Shown piece after piece: positions 1-7,633 of a stretch of DNA of 50,244 nt. The DNA comes from Capnocytophaga canis. GTDB taxonomy: Bacteria > Bacteroidota > Bacteroidia > Flavobacteriales > Flavobacteriaceae. The notes beneath the pieces were generated by a model. That model searched no databases. It was not told where the DNA came from and saw only the letters and a list, made by a program, of their open reading frames with translations. Where the stretch lies: the NCBI RefSeq assembly GCF_000827555.1, contig NZ_CDOI01000144.1, forward strand, positions 1 through 50,244, written 5' to 3'. A program made the position numbers and the translations under genes. The stretch's first letter is position 1; the number at the start of each line of letters is the position of its first letter.

Positions 1-498
1 TTCTTTAGCGCCATTTCGATAAACAATATCCCCTTCATCAGCCTCGCCTATGGCTGTTATCGAGATGATTAACCCTCGGGTGGAGGAAGTTGTATCGCCT
101 CCAATCAAATCCACATCGTAAAGTTTACATGCCAATCGGATACCCTCGTACAATTCTTCCAGTGCTTCCAACGGAAAACGATTGGATACTGCAATAGATA
201 CAGTGATTTGCGTGGCACGGGCATTCATTGCGTAAATATCTGACAAATTGACCATGACCGATTTGTATCCCAAATGTTTCAGCGGGACGTAACTTAGGTC
301 AAAATGCACTCCTTCAATAAGTAAATCGGTGGAAATAACAGCTTTTTTTTGCTTAAAATCAATAACAGCTGCATCATCGCCAATTCCTTTTAGGGTCGAA
401 GGCTGTTTCAGTTCAAAATTCTTTGTCAAGTGAGAAATTAATCCAAATTCTCCCAAGTCAGACAAAGTGGTACGTTGCGGAGTTTTATCTTCAATCAT
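1..498 (-). CDS. thiL: Thiamine-monophosphate kinase (5' part; runs off the left edge)
   Basis: Reading the minus strand from ATG at 498 gives 166 residues without a stop up to the window edge. ThiL phosphorylates thiamine monophosphate to thiamine diphosphate, the last step of vitamin B1 cofactor synthesis, in the cytoplasm. Visible family motifs are GIGDDAAVI (about residues 39-47), STDLLIEGVHF (about 56-66), MVNLSDIYAMNA (about 82-93) and GGDTTSS (about 133-139), which are the aspartate-rich metal and ATP-binding segments of the PurM/ThiL fold. The C-terminal half is missing only because of the window boundary. The start codon lies 4 nt after a TATCTTTG promoter box, so the message is probably leaderless. 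It is divergent from the DUF4920 gene. The family call is firm. Confidence 0.95.
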   Translation of the reverse strand, partial: MIEDKTPQRTTLSDLGEFGLISHLTKNFELKQPSTLKGIGDDAAVIDFKQKKAVISTDLLIEGVHFDLSYVPLKHLGYKSVMVNLSDIYAMNARATQITVSIAVSNRFPLEALEELYEGIRLACKLYDVDLIGGDTTSSTRGLIISITAIGEADEGDIVYRNGAKE

Positions 499-502
499 AT
501 GG

Positions 503-510
503 CAAAGATA
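503..510 (-). promoter_or_regulatory. -7 promoter box of thiL (leaderless arrangement)
   Basis: TATCTTTG on the minus strand matches the Bacteroidota -7 consensus TAnnTTTG. Only four bases separate it from the thiL ATG at 498, so transcription would start at or next to the start codon. No clear TTG -33 box is seen at the expected distance. Confidence 0.6.
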
Positions 511-562
511 CTAACTTTTGAAATAAATATGAAAGAAAACAGCAGTGAATTAAAAATTTTCA

Positions 563-570
563 TACCTTTG
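563..570 (+). promoter_or_regulatory. Probable -7 promoter box of the DUF4920 gene
   Basis: TACCTTTG fits TAnnTTTG and lies about 40 bases before the ATG at 610. No convincing -33 TTG is visible, so this is a weak call made from the box and its position alone. Confidence 0.4.
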
Positions 571-609
571 CAAAGAAATTTATTAAAAATAATTCTAAAT
601 AAAAACAAA

Positions 610-1104
610 ATGAAAAAAATATTGTTATCACTTACTTTTGTAGTAAGTTCTTTCGTAGTTTTGGCTCAAGAAACGCCTATTAAAGAAGCCTCAGTGGGGG
701 TGGAATATGGAGCGGGAGTTGTTGATGAAAACTCAGTAGAGCGAGTATATGACGCTGAGATGTTGGCAAGTCAGTTGAATGAATCTAATCGAGAGATGAA
801 TGACTTGATAATCAGAGCTAAAGTAACGAATGTATGCCCTAAGAGAGGTTGTTGGGTTACGCTGGAAAACGATGCTAATATGCTTATGTTTGTAAAGATG
901 AAAGACTACGCATTCTTTTTGCCGAATTCAATCGTAGGAAAAACGATTTTGTTGGATGCAAAAGCGACCTACAAAACAACTTCTGTAGAAAAATTGAAAG
1001 CCAATGCTAAAAAAGCAAAAAAATCGCGTAAAGAGATACGAGCCATCACTGAACCTCGTAAAGAGATTCATTTGTTGGCAACAGGCATCCGCGTTGTAGA
1101 ATGA
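610..1104 (+). CDS. DUF4920 domain-containing secreted protein
   Basis: 164 residues from ATG 610. The reading frame is open further upstream, but this start is followed at once by a typical signal peptide (MKKILLSLTFVVSSFVVLAQ), and the upstream part would overlap the thiL promoter. The mature part carries the DUF4920 core: a stretch reading VTNVCPKRGCWVTLEND with a CPKRGCW cysteine pair, then FVKMKDYAFFLP. The C-terminal third is Lys/Arg-rich and ends in HLLATGIRVVE. DUF4920 proteins are exported Bacteroidota proteins with an OB-like fold and no established biochemical role; the Cys pair suggests metal binding or a disulfide, which is inference. It is divergent from thiL, and debris of an export gene begins right after its stop. 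Confidence 0.8.
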   Translation: MKKILLSLTFVVSSFVVLAQETPIKEASVGVEYGAGVVDENSVERVYDAEMLASQLNESNREMNDLIIRAKVTNVCPKRGCWVTLENDANMLMFVKMKDYAFFLPNSIVGKTILLDAKATYKTTSVEKLKANAKKAKKSRKEIRAITEPRKEIHLLATGIRVVE

Positions 1105-1144
1105 GGTAACCTTTCCTAAAAAATATCGGATACTCCCGAAGAAT

Positions 1145-1327
1145 TTGAAAATGAACTTAAATTTTTTACAAGCTCAACAAAATTTAGAAAATATTAGACT
1201 TTCTATTTCTAAATTGGAAGATGAAGCTATGATTCTTAATAAGGAACCTATCTTGACTTTTAGAAAACAAACAAGGAATTATGATTTTTGTGGTGTGAAA
1301 CATAAAAACCTAAGACCTTGTTTGTAG
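1145..1327 (+). pseudogene. Fragment of a HlyD-type (membrane fusion) bacteriocin-export protein, coiled-coil part
   Basis: The frame from TTG 1145 reads NFLQAQQNLENIRLSISKLE near its start, which has the heptad character and wording of the coiled-coil hairpin of HlyD-family accessory proteins of peptide ABC exporters. No normal N-terminus with a membrane anchor precedes it: the DUF4920 stop is at 1104 and the frame is merely open from there. Recognisable similarity ends near 1288, and the last dozen residues look like unrelated sequence bordering the transposase. The matching C-terminal piece lies at 2150-2362 beyond the transposase. I read this as a relic of a gene lost by deletion and insertion. 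The family call rests on pattern recognition of a short stretch. Confidence 0.55.
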
Positions 1328-2154
1328 TACTGGACAAAGATACGATAGTAGAAGAAATTATCCCACATTTGCCTAAAAGAAAAAGAGGATTTAAACCAAA
1401 ATCGCCTATTAGTGAGATAATTAACTGTATTTTATACAAATTGAAAACAGGTGTTCAATGGGCACTTTTACCGATGGAACAATTGTTTTCAGAGGTAGTT
1501 CCGAGCTATAAAACCGTGTTTGGGCATTACCGAAAATGGTGCAAAGAAGGCGCTTGGCAGACTTGTTGGGTAGAAATTTTGAAGAAAAACAAATCGAAAA
1601 TAGATTGTTCAAGTTGCGACTTTGACGGTAGCCAAACACCCGCAAAAAAAGGCGGCGAAGAAGTCGGTTATCAAGCTCGTAAAAAAGCAAAAACAATCAA
1701 TAGTTTGTACCTGTCTGATAGGCAAGGTTTGATGTTAGCAATGTCTCAGCCTATATCCGGAGAACATCACGACTTGTATAATATAGAGACTTATTTTCAA
1801 GAAATTACATCCGTTTTGAAAAAGGCTGAAATCTCCACAGAGGGTTTATTTGTGAATTTTGATGCAGGTTTTGACAGTGAAAATCTTCGGAAAATAACCG
1901 CCTCAGAAGGTATCATAGCCAATATTTTTGAAAACAAAAGAAACCAAAAATCACCCTCTGAAGCGGAACATTATTTCGATAAAAAACTCTACAAAGAGCG
2001 TTACTCCATTGAAAGAAGCAACGCTTGGATGGATAGTTTTCGTTCAGTTTTAAATCGTTTTGATACTACCGTAAATGGTTGGATAGGTTTTAATTACTTT
2101 GCCTTTATCGTCTTAGGACTCAGAAAATTTAAACAAAAGAGAAAGTCGAGATGA
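1289..2154 (+). mobile_element. IS5-type insertion sequence, ends not resolved
   Basis: The transposase gene is flanked on both sides by pieces of one HlyD-type gene, which marks the approximate extent of the element. I compared about 40 bases at each side and found no convincing terminal inverted repeats and no target duplication. At the right side at most about a dozen bases separate the transposase stop from recognisable HlyD sequence, leaving little room for a repeat outside the coding region. The element may be trimmed and no longer mobile. Confidence 0.5.
1318..2154 (+). CDS. IS5-family transposase (DDE type)
   Basis: 278 residues. The N-terminal DNA-binding part includes RKRGFKPKSPISEIINCILY and YKTVFGHYRKWCKEG, typical of IS5 transposases. 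The catalytic core shows the three acidic positions of the DDE fold: Asp in CDFDGSQT (about residue 102), Asp in VNFDAGFDS (about 184) and Glu in RYSIERSNAWMDSF (about 226). Length is normal for the family. The start is TTG 1318; no ATG lies nearby in frame, so the original 5' end could be missing. It splits a HlyD-type gene. The frame is intact through the catalytic residues, so activity cannot be excluded, although terminal repeats are not evident. Confidence 0.85.
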   Translation: MFVVLDKDTIVEEIIPHLPKRKRGFKPKSPISEIINCILYKLKTGVQWALLPMEQLFSEVVPSYKTVFGHYRKWCKEGAWQTCWVEILKKNKSKIDCSSCDFDGSQTPAKKGGEEVGYQARKKAKTINSLYLSDRQGLMLAMSQPISGEHHDLYNIETYFQEITSVLKKAEISTEGLFVNFDAGFDSENLRKITASEGIIANIFENKRNQKSPSEAEHYFDKKLYKERYSIERSNAWMDSFRSVLNRFDTTVNGWIGFNYFAFIVLGLRKFKQKRKSR

Positions 2155-2362
2155 GTTCGTTGAATATATTTCTCTTACTCCAAGTAAAGAAAGAAATTAT
2201 TACGTGTATATTACTCTTCCAAAAGGACTAAAAACATCTTATGGTAAAGATATAATATTCAATAAGGAAATGACAGGTAGAGCAGACATCATAACAGAAG
2301 ATATGAGGTTAATAGAACGGTTTTTCTATCAAATACGAAAACTATTAGGTTATCAGCTTTAA
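2150..2362 (+). pseudogene. Fragment of a HlyD-type bacteriocin-export protein, C-terminal end
   Basis: The frame reads YISLTPSKERNYYVYITLPK, then GLKTSYGKDIIF, then EMTGRADIITEDMRLIERF and RKLLGYQL before the stop at 2362. This is the beta-barrel and C-terminal segment of HlyD-family accessory proteins that accompany C39-type peptide ABC exporters (family knowledge). It has no start codon of its own and begins inside the last codons of the transposase. Together with the piece at 1145-1327 it represents one gene that lost at least its N-terminal region and the middle. The stop overlaps the 3' end of the convergent CPBP gene by 18 bases. Confidence 0.7.
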
Positions 2363-3043
2363 ACTCAAAATCAGCGCTATTGCATTATTGATACTATGAG
2401 TTAAAATGCTATATATAATTCCAAAATTCATCCGTATATATCCGAAAAAAAAACCTGATATCATTTGTGGTAAGGTAATTAAAGGAATGAAAAGTAAATC
2501 TTTTCCTTCCAATGAATAATTTTGAAAGTGTAAAAGTCCAAAGCTAAATGCACTCAAATAGAAGATATATTTAAAATTTTTTTCGTAAAAATTCAGTATA
2601 TTTTTATAATATTTTTGAATTACCAAGATTGATACCAACCCTACCCCTACAGGAATCGTAATTCGGATGAATAACATATCATTAAAATTCATATTTCTTA
2701 TCCCTAAAATTACATTCAAAATAAAAAAAGATAATACGATAATGGGAATAAATATCCAGCGATTAAAAATTAAAATTCCTCTGAAAGCAATTTCTTCAAG
2801 TATAGGACCCAAAAAAGCTCCTATAAGAAGTATGTACAAAAAAGAATGGTTTTCAAAAAATGAGTGAGCAGCTCCATTTTTGGGTAAGGAAACGAAAATT
2901 CTTACTCCTAAATTCAAAACTACCGTCATTGCTATAGAAAATAATAACAGCCCTATACAATAGCTTATATTTTTAATAATACCCCAATTTTTTTTCTCTC
3001 CGTAATAAACAGGATTAGAAATATATCTGAAAAACTCAATCAT
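2345..3043 (-). CDS. CPBP-family intramembrane glutamic endopeptidase
   Basis: 232 residues, mostly hydrophobic, with about six to eight predicted membrane helices. The three CPBP (Abi/CaaX-like) motifs are present in order: EEIAFRG (EExxxR, about residues 82-87), FGLLHFQ (FxxxH, about 168-172) and HSINNAIA (HxxxN, about 216-220). These residues form the glutamate protease site in the inner membrane. In bacteria such proteins often process or give immunity to peptides made with bacteriocin systems (family knowledge), and this one sits against a HlyD-export relic, so a former link to peptide maturation or self-protection is a reasonable inference. Start ATG 3043; convergent with the relic. Confidence 0.88.
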   Translation of the reverse strand: MIEFFRYISNPVYYGEKKNWGIIKNISYCIGLLLFSIAMTVVLNLGVRIFVSLPKNGAAHSFFENHSFLYILLIGAFLGPILEEIAFRGILIFNRWIFIPIIVLSFFILNVILGIRNMNFNDMLFIRITIPVGVGLVSILVIQKYYKNILNFYEKNFKYIFYLSAFSFGLLHFQNYSLEGKDLLFIPLITLPQMISGFFFGYIRMNFGIIYSILTHSINNAIALILSLKLIT

Positions 3044-3074
3044 TATATAAATTTTTTATACACAAAAATATAGT

Positions 3075-3110
3075 AAAAAAGGAAGCAAAATTAATTTTGC
3101 TTCTTTTTTA
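3075..3110. terminator. Bidirectional stem-loop terminator
   Basis: Stem GAAGCAAAA / TTTTGCTTC with loop TTAA, preceded by A-rich and followed by T-rich sequence, so it can work on both strands. On the minus strand it would end the transcript of the lipoprotein gene and the small frame downstream of it, just before the CPBP gene. Confidence 0.75.
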
Positions 3111-3123
3111 TTTATCATTTAAT

Positions 3124-3255
3124 CTATAGCAGATAGCTTTTATATGAAGCATCAAATCTTTGTTTTTTTGCCTCTTGTTCCCAATATGTATTAAGTTCTA
3201 TTTTCTTTCGTAAGGGTGGTAAATACACCGACTCTCTTTTTAAGTTATTTTTCAT
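3124..3255 (-). CDS. Possible small protein (43 residues), overlapping the lipoprotein gene
   Basis: A short frame whose ATG at 3255 lies inside the last codons of the upstream lipoprotein gene (11-base overlap), ending 14 bases before a good terminator. The product is charged and soluble (starts MKNNLKRESVYLPPLRKK and contains TYWEQEAKKQRF). I recognise no family. Support is positional only: tight overlap suggesting translational coupling, and the frame filling the space up to the terminator. It could be chance. Confidence 0.4.
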   Translation of the reverse strand: MKNNLKRESVYLPPLRKKIELNTYWEQEAKKQRFDASYKSYLL

Positions 3256-3661
3256 TATTGGTCATAGGCAAAAGCCAAACTCCCTTATATTGGTCGTGTA
3301 CATTTCTCCAGCTGCTTTGATAAGGTTTAGGCCCATGTAAAAATCCAGTTTGGGTATTTAGGAAAAAATCACCTTTATATCCAAGACTTTCGGCGGGAAA
3401 CCCTTCACCAATATGAAAGCGACTGCGTTCGGATTTATTTAGCTCATGCGCATCTCCCCAACCTGTTGAGGTTTTAACTTGGTACGACATGGCATTGGTG
3501 TTGATGTACACATCACCAACACTTCCCAACTCGTTGGCAGGTAGTTCCACTCCGAAATGAAAAGCTCCTGCTTGTGTGAGAACGGTTTGGTGTAGTTCTA
3601 ATTCTTCTTTGCTACAACCAAGCACAGCTATTATGAGGAGTATGTTTAAAATTCTTTTCAT
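3245..3661 (-). CDS. Small lipoprotein with two tandem repeats
   Basis: 138 residues. The N-terminus MKRILNILLIIAVLGCSKEE is a lipoprotein signal with the lipobox VLGC, so the mature protein should be membrane-anchored by Cys16. The rest holds two copies of one unit of about 45 residues: FHFGVELPANELGSVGDVYI... and FHIGEGFPAESLGYKGDFFL..., each followed by an N-T pair and then a Gly/Trp segment (TGWG in the first, QSSW in the second). Such GDxYxN...W units occur in exported Bacteroidota proteins, but I cannot name a function. The start at 3661 gives the signal peptide directly. It is followed without a gap by the possible 43-residue frame. Confidence 0.75.
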   Translation of the reverse strand: MKRILNILLIIAVLGCSKEELELHQTVLTQAGAFHFGVELPANELGSVGDVYINTNAMSYQVKTSTGWGDAHELNKSERSRFHIGEGFPAESLGYKGDFFLNTQTGFLHGPKPYQSSWRNVHDQYKGVWLLPMTNNEK

Positions 3662-3783
3662 AAAAGCAATATTGTTTAAGTTCCTCCTTAGACCGACAAA
3701 ATTAAAAAATAATTACATAGCACACAAAATTTTAACACTGGATTTTTTTTGGAATCCTAAGTAGTTTCATTTGAGTTTTGTTG

Positions 3784-3791
3784 TATATTTG
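3784..3791 (+). promoter_or_regulatory. Probable -7 promoter box of the SCO1-like gene
   Basis: TATATTTG matches TAnnTTTG and lies 28 bases before the ATG at 3819. The -33 region has no clear TTG at the usual spacing. Confidence 0.4.
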
Positions 3792-3818
3792 TCCTTTTAT
3801 TTACAAAAAATTGAATTT

Positions 3819-4412
3819 ATGAAAAAGAGTGTTTTATTTTTACTTTTTATTGTTGCCTTTGGATGCACTTCACATGATTCTAAGTTAGTAACTATAGGAG
3901 AAGTTCCTAAGTTCTCACTTACAAATCAACATAATCAAACTGTCACAAATGATACTTACAAAGGAAAGGTCTACGTGGCAGAATTTTTCTTCACTTCGTG
4001 TCCCTCCATTTGTCCGATAATGACCAAAAACACGGTGAAGATTCAAAATACGTTTCCTAATGAAGATAGGCTTGGTTTCGCCTCATTCTCAATAAATCCA
4101 GATTTCGATACTCCCGAAATATTAAAATCATACGCTGACGTACAAGGAATTAAGAGTCCCAATTGGCATTTACTTACAGGGGAAGAGGATACTATTTACG
4201 ATTTAGCCAACGAAGGGTTTAACTTACATGCCAAAGTTGACGACTCTGCTGAGGGTGGTTTTGAACATTCTGGATTGTTTGCCCTCATTGATACTAATGG
4301 AAACATCGTATCTCGTAAAGATGCCAACGGAAATCCTATTATATACTACAATGGATTGGATCAAGAACACATCAAAATGCTTATAGAAGACATCCAATTT
4401 CTGTTACAATAA
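3819..4412 (+). CDS. SCO1/SenC-family copper chaperone lipoprotein
   Basis: 197 residues from ATG 3819; the frame is open 48 bases further up, but this start gives a lipoprotein signal MKKSVLFLLFIVAFGC with lipobox AFGC. The thioredoxin-like fold carries the SCO copper site: CPSICP (about residues 60-65) and the distant His in FEHSGLFALID. SCO proteins deliver copper to, or reduce, the CuA site of cytochrome c oxidase (family knowledge). Fifteen bases separate it from the DUF5686 gene, so they are probably co-transcribed. No oxidase subunit gene lies in this window, so its client must be encoded elsewhere. Confidence 0.9.
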   Translation: MKKSVLFLLFIVAFGCTSHDSKLVTIGEVPKFSLTNQHNQTVTNDTYKGKVYVAEFFFTSCPSICPIMTKNTVKIQNTFPNEDRLGFASFSINPDFDTPEILKSYADVQGIKSPNWHLLTGEEDTIYDLANEGFNLHAKVDDSAEGGFEHSGLFALIDTNGNIVSRKDANGNPIIYYNGLDQEHIKMLIEDIQFLLQ

Positions 4413-4427
4413 AATGATAGTAGTAAT

Positions 4428-6896
4428 ATGAGGCAATTATTGACATCTATCCTTTTAGGAATTTTTGCATACTCCTTCGGACAAATTCAAGGAACAGTAA
4501 CCGATCAAAATCAACAACCTATACCATTTGTAAGCGTTTACATCGAAAACGGAACGAAAGGAACCACTTCTAACGAAAAAGGAATGTATCTTTTGAATAC
4601 AACCGATAAAAATCCGACTGTGGTTTTTCAATCTTTGGGGTATAAAACCGAGAGACGTACCATACAAATTGATAAAACGCCCTATATTTTAAACATCTCG
4701 TTATCAGAGGAAAGCTACTTGCTCAGTGAGGTTACCGTTAGTAGTAAAGAAAATCCTGCTAACGGAATCATTCGCAATGCTATCAAACACAAAACGAGAA
4801 ACAGTGAAAAAACAGACCGATTTGAAGCCGATTTCTATTCCAAAGGTTTTCTGAAACTGATGAATGTCCCGAAAAAAATTTTAGGGCAGGAGGTAGGAGA
4901 CATGGGCGGTAACATCGATACAATTACCCGCTCAGGCATTGTTTATCAGTCTGAAACAATTTCTAAAATAAAATTCGAAAAACCTCGTCAAATAAAAGAA
5001 CATATCATCGCATCCAAGGTAGCGGGTAACAGTAATGGATTCAGTTTCAACACTGCAGCTTCGGCAAATTTCGATTTCTATGATAACTATATGAACTTCG
5101 ATGCTAAAATGATTTCACCCATTGCCGATAACGCTTTTTCTTATTACCGATATCAATTAGAAAGTACGTTTTACGATGATCAGAAACGATTGGTAAACAA
5201 AATAAAATTGATTCCACGACGCGACAAAGAGCCTGTTTTTGAGGGATATATTTACATACTTGAGGATTTGTGGGCAATTTACGCTGTGGAAGTCACAGCT
5301 AAAGGCTATCGGATGAATAATCCTGCTATTTCGGAATTGCATATAGTCCAAAATTTCGGTTTTAATGAAACTTATGGGCTTTGGACAAAGAATTTACAAC
5401 GTTTCGACCTTAAGGCTAAGATATTTATGGTTTCGTTGGAAGGTACGTTTTCCTACGTATATAACAACTACCAATTCAAGGATTCTTTCTCAAAAAACGA
5501 GTTTAAGGGTGAAGTTCGACGTTTTGAACAAAATTCAAATAAAAAAGACAGTATTTTTTGGCAAAAAAACAGACAAATTCCGCTTACGGAGGCTGAAATA
5601 GTCAATTATCGGAAGAAAGATAGTGTTGAAACTGTCAGAACTTCCGATAAGTATATCGATTCAGTTGAAACGAAGAATAACAAATTCGGTTTTTTCGATA
5701 TTTTCACAGGATATTCATACCGAAAGACTTCCAAAAGATACAGATTTGGCTATGATGGTTTTATCGATCCAGGCAGTATGGGATTCAACACCGTACAAGG
5801 ATACTTCCTCGGAACAGGATTCTATTTCAGCCGATGGAATAAAGAAAAAACTAATAGTACTAATATAGGAGTTGATTTTCAGTATAGTTTTGCCGAAAAA
5901 AAATTGCGAACAGCAGGATATTTTACGCATTTGTTCAATCGGATTAATTACCCTCGCTTATCCGTTAGAGGAGGTAGTGAGATTCATCAATTCAATCGTT
6001 CACAACCTATTTCAGGATTGGTTAATGAAGTAATGACCTTGTTTTTCCGTGATAATTATATGAAACTCTACCACGAAGAGTTTCTGTATTTGGGATACGG
6101 TCAAAACCTTACTCCAGAAACTTACATTGATGGCTCGTTACGATTTAGCAATCGTAGTCCGTTGAAAAACAATACTAATTATTCATTTTCGAAAAAGAAT
6201 AAACCTTATCTATCTAACAATCCATTATTGCCGTTGAGCGATGAACCTTCTTTTGAGCCTCACTACACTCTGTCGGCTTCCATATATGCTCGGTTTCGTT
6301 TTAATCGAACCTATACCTCTTTCCCTGACAGAAGGATATATAATGAAAATGATAGGTATCCGGAGATTGTACTTGGGATGAAGAATGTGTTGAGTGCTAG
6401 TAAGAAATCCTATCAATATCAGCAATTACATGCTCGTGTCGATTACGAACCTTCATTTGATAATAAAGGAGATATGTTTCTTTGTCTCAATGGAGGATTG
6501 TTTTTCAATGCTAAGCATATCAGCTTTGTTGATTACAAGCATTTTAACGGAAATTTGACCCATCTGCAAGTAGAGGAAGATCCCAATGCATCGTTCTATC
6601 TGTTGCCTTACTATTCGCATTCAACCAATGAGGCGTATGCCGAGTTTCACGCACGCCATCGTTTTAGAGGATACATTTCGAATAAATTGCCTCTATTCAA
6701 TAAATTACAATGGCATTTTGTTACGGGTTTTCACCAACTGCACCGTGAGGGTAAACGTCCCTACACCGAATTTACGATAGGTTTGGAGAATGTTGGCTGG
6801 GGTAAAATACGCCCATTGCGAGTGGACTATGTCCGTTCATTTGATGGTAACAAAGCTGTTAATGGAGTGATGTTTGGAATCAAACTGTTTGATTAA
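4428..6896 (+). CDS. DUF5686 and carboxypeptidase-regulatory-like domain outer-membrane protein
   Basis: 822 residues. A signal peptide (MRQLLTSILLGIFAYSFGQ) is followed by a CarboxypepD_reg-like domain (IQGTVTDQNQQPIPFVSVY, about residues 20-95), then the long DUF5686 region to the C-terminus, rich in alternating aromatic strands and ending VMFGIKLFD, as expected for an outer-membrane beta barrel. The N-terminal domain is shared with SusC-like receptors, but no TonB plug domain is seen. The role of DUF5686 proteins is unknown. It is the second gene of a pair with the SCO1-like lipoprotein and is followed by a terminator hairpin. Confidence 0.85.
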   Translation: MRQLLTSILLGIFAYSFGQIQGTVTDQNQQPIPFVSVYIENGTKGTTSNEKGMYLLNTTDKNPTVVFQSLGYKTERRTIQIDKTPYILNISLSEESYLLSEVTVSSKENPANGIIRNAIKHKTRNSEKTDRFEADFYSKGFLKLMNVPKKILGQEVGDMGGNIDTITRSGIVYQSETISKIKFEKPRQIKEHIIASKVAGNSNGFSFNTAASANFDFYDNYMNFDAKMISPIADNAFSYYRYQLESTFYDDQKRLVNKIKLIPRRDKEPVFEGYIYILEDLWAIYAVEVTAKGYRMNNPAISELHIVQNFGFNETYGLWTKNLQRFDLKAKIFMVSLEGTFSYVYNNYQFKDSFSKNEFKGEVRRFEQNSNKKDSIFWQKNRQIPLTEAEIVNYRKKDSVETVRTSDKYIDSVETKNNKFGFFDIFTGYSYRKTSKRYRFGYDGFIDPGSMGFNTVQGYFLGTGFYFSRWNKEKTNSTNIGVDFQYSFAEKKLRTAGYFTHLFNRINYPRLSVRGGSEIHQFNRSQPISGLVNEVMTLFFRDNYMKLYHEEFLYLGYGQNLTPETYIDGSLRFSNRSPLKNNTNYSFSKKNKPYLSNNPLLPLSDEPSFEPHYTLSASIYARFRFNRTYTSFPDRRIYNENDRYPEIVLGMKNVLSASKKSYQYQQLHARVDYEPSFDNKGDMFLCLNGGLFFNAKHISFVDYKHFNGNLTHLQVEEDPNASFYLLPYYSHSTNEAYAEFHARHRFRGYISNKLPLFNKLQWHFVTGFHQLHREGKRPYTEFTIGLENVGWGKIRPLRVDYVRSFDGNKAVNGVMFGIKLFD

Positions 6897-6937
6897 ATTT
6901 TTATGGCATTAGTAAAATTCACTTAAATGGAAAAAAT

Positions 6938-6969
6938 ATAGGCTGTATAGAAAGCACCGTACAGCCTAT
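6938..6969 (+). terminator. Rho-independent terminator after the DUF5686 gene
   Basis: A perfect 10-bp inverted repeat ATAGGCTGTA / TACAGCCTAT with a 12-base loop, followed by a T-rich run. It begins about 40 bases after the stop at 6896 and would also serve the convergent small gene at 6981. Confidence 0.75.
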
Positions 6970-6980
6970 TTATTTGTTTG

Positions 6981-7340
6981 TTAGGTTTTTGTTAATATCT
7001 GTGTTAAAATTTCATTTCTCCTAAATGAATAATTTAGACTATTTTGATTTGTATAGTTTATTATTTTTTCTAATTTATCAACAATTTCAATAGACTCATC
7101 TTTCATTTGAAAAAGTAATTCTATGATAATATCCAATGTTTCTATATCCTTTCCATACGAGGCAGTTATCTCTTCAAATGATGATGTTATGAAGAAATCT
7201 ATACCATGTTGTGTGTATTTTTCTGATAAATTTGATATTTCTTTAAATCTTGTTTCTTTTACAGTATTCTTAGTTAGCACTGCAACTAATTCTTGAAAAA
7301 ACAAATCTATCTGTTTTTTTAGATAATCCTTTTCTATCAT
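6981..7340 (-). CDS. Hypothetical small helical protein
   Basis: 119 residues from ATG 7340 (MIEKDYLKKQIDLFFQELVA). The frame is open 45 bases further upstream, but that extension reads like membrane-rich noise and the ATG at 7340 begins a regular amphipathic, probably all-helical protein (about residues 1-35, 60-95). No signal peptide, no cysteines of note and no motif that I recognise. It stands alone between the DUF5686 terminator and a dispersed repeat (copy A), about 50 bases upstream of its start. Small isolated genes of this type in Bacteroidota are often immunity-like or of unknown role; I assign none. Confidence 0.6.
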   Translation of the reverse strand: MIEKDYLKKQIDLFFQELVAVLTKNTVKETRFKEISNLSEKYTQHGIDFFITSSFEEITASYGKDIETLDIIIELLFQMKDESIEIVDKLEKIINYTNQNSLNYSFRRNEILTQILTKT

Positions 7341-7390
7341 AACACATACAAAATAATTTGAAATCACAAGTGCATTGTAAAACAAAAAAG

Positions 7391-7542
7391 TTGAGTTCAG
7401 TACTTAATTACATATATTTTCTAATAGTTAAATACTTATTTTTCAGTATTTTGACCACTTTTCATCGGCGTTGGAGATTTGGTATTAAGAAAATCAACGA
7501 AGAAAAGCGTGAAAATTTTCCACTGTTCGAAGCGACCGTATG
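7391..7542 (+). repeat. Dispersed repeat, copy A
   Basis: About 150 bases starting TTGAGTTCAGTACTTAATT and ending CGAAGCGACCGTATGA. It matches the first two thirds of copy C (49702-49939) in the same orientation, including the central TTTTTCAGTATTTTGACC block, and the first part of copy B (10798-10880). The minus-strand frame that is open in copy C has stops here, so coding is not conserved. The element is unnamed; it is not part of any gene. The bases from 7543 to 7633, up to the glycosidase stop, show nothing recognisable. Confidence 0.8.
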
Positions 7543-7633
7543 ACACTATAAAAAACTGAAAATCATAGAAATAGTAAAACACGTCCTCTTTTCTTCCTGT
7601 TTTATAAACTGGGATGCATACACCGCTTAAAGG

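Noticed and set aside
211-230. TGGCAC followed by TTGC within thiL, resembling a sigma-54 promoter.
   Set aside because: The spacing between the two elements is one base off and it lies inside a coding region.
475-609. Longer start for the DUF4920 protein, adding 45 residues.
   Set aside because: The extension overlaps the thiL promoter and start, and would bury the signal peptide that begins at the ATG at 610.
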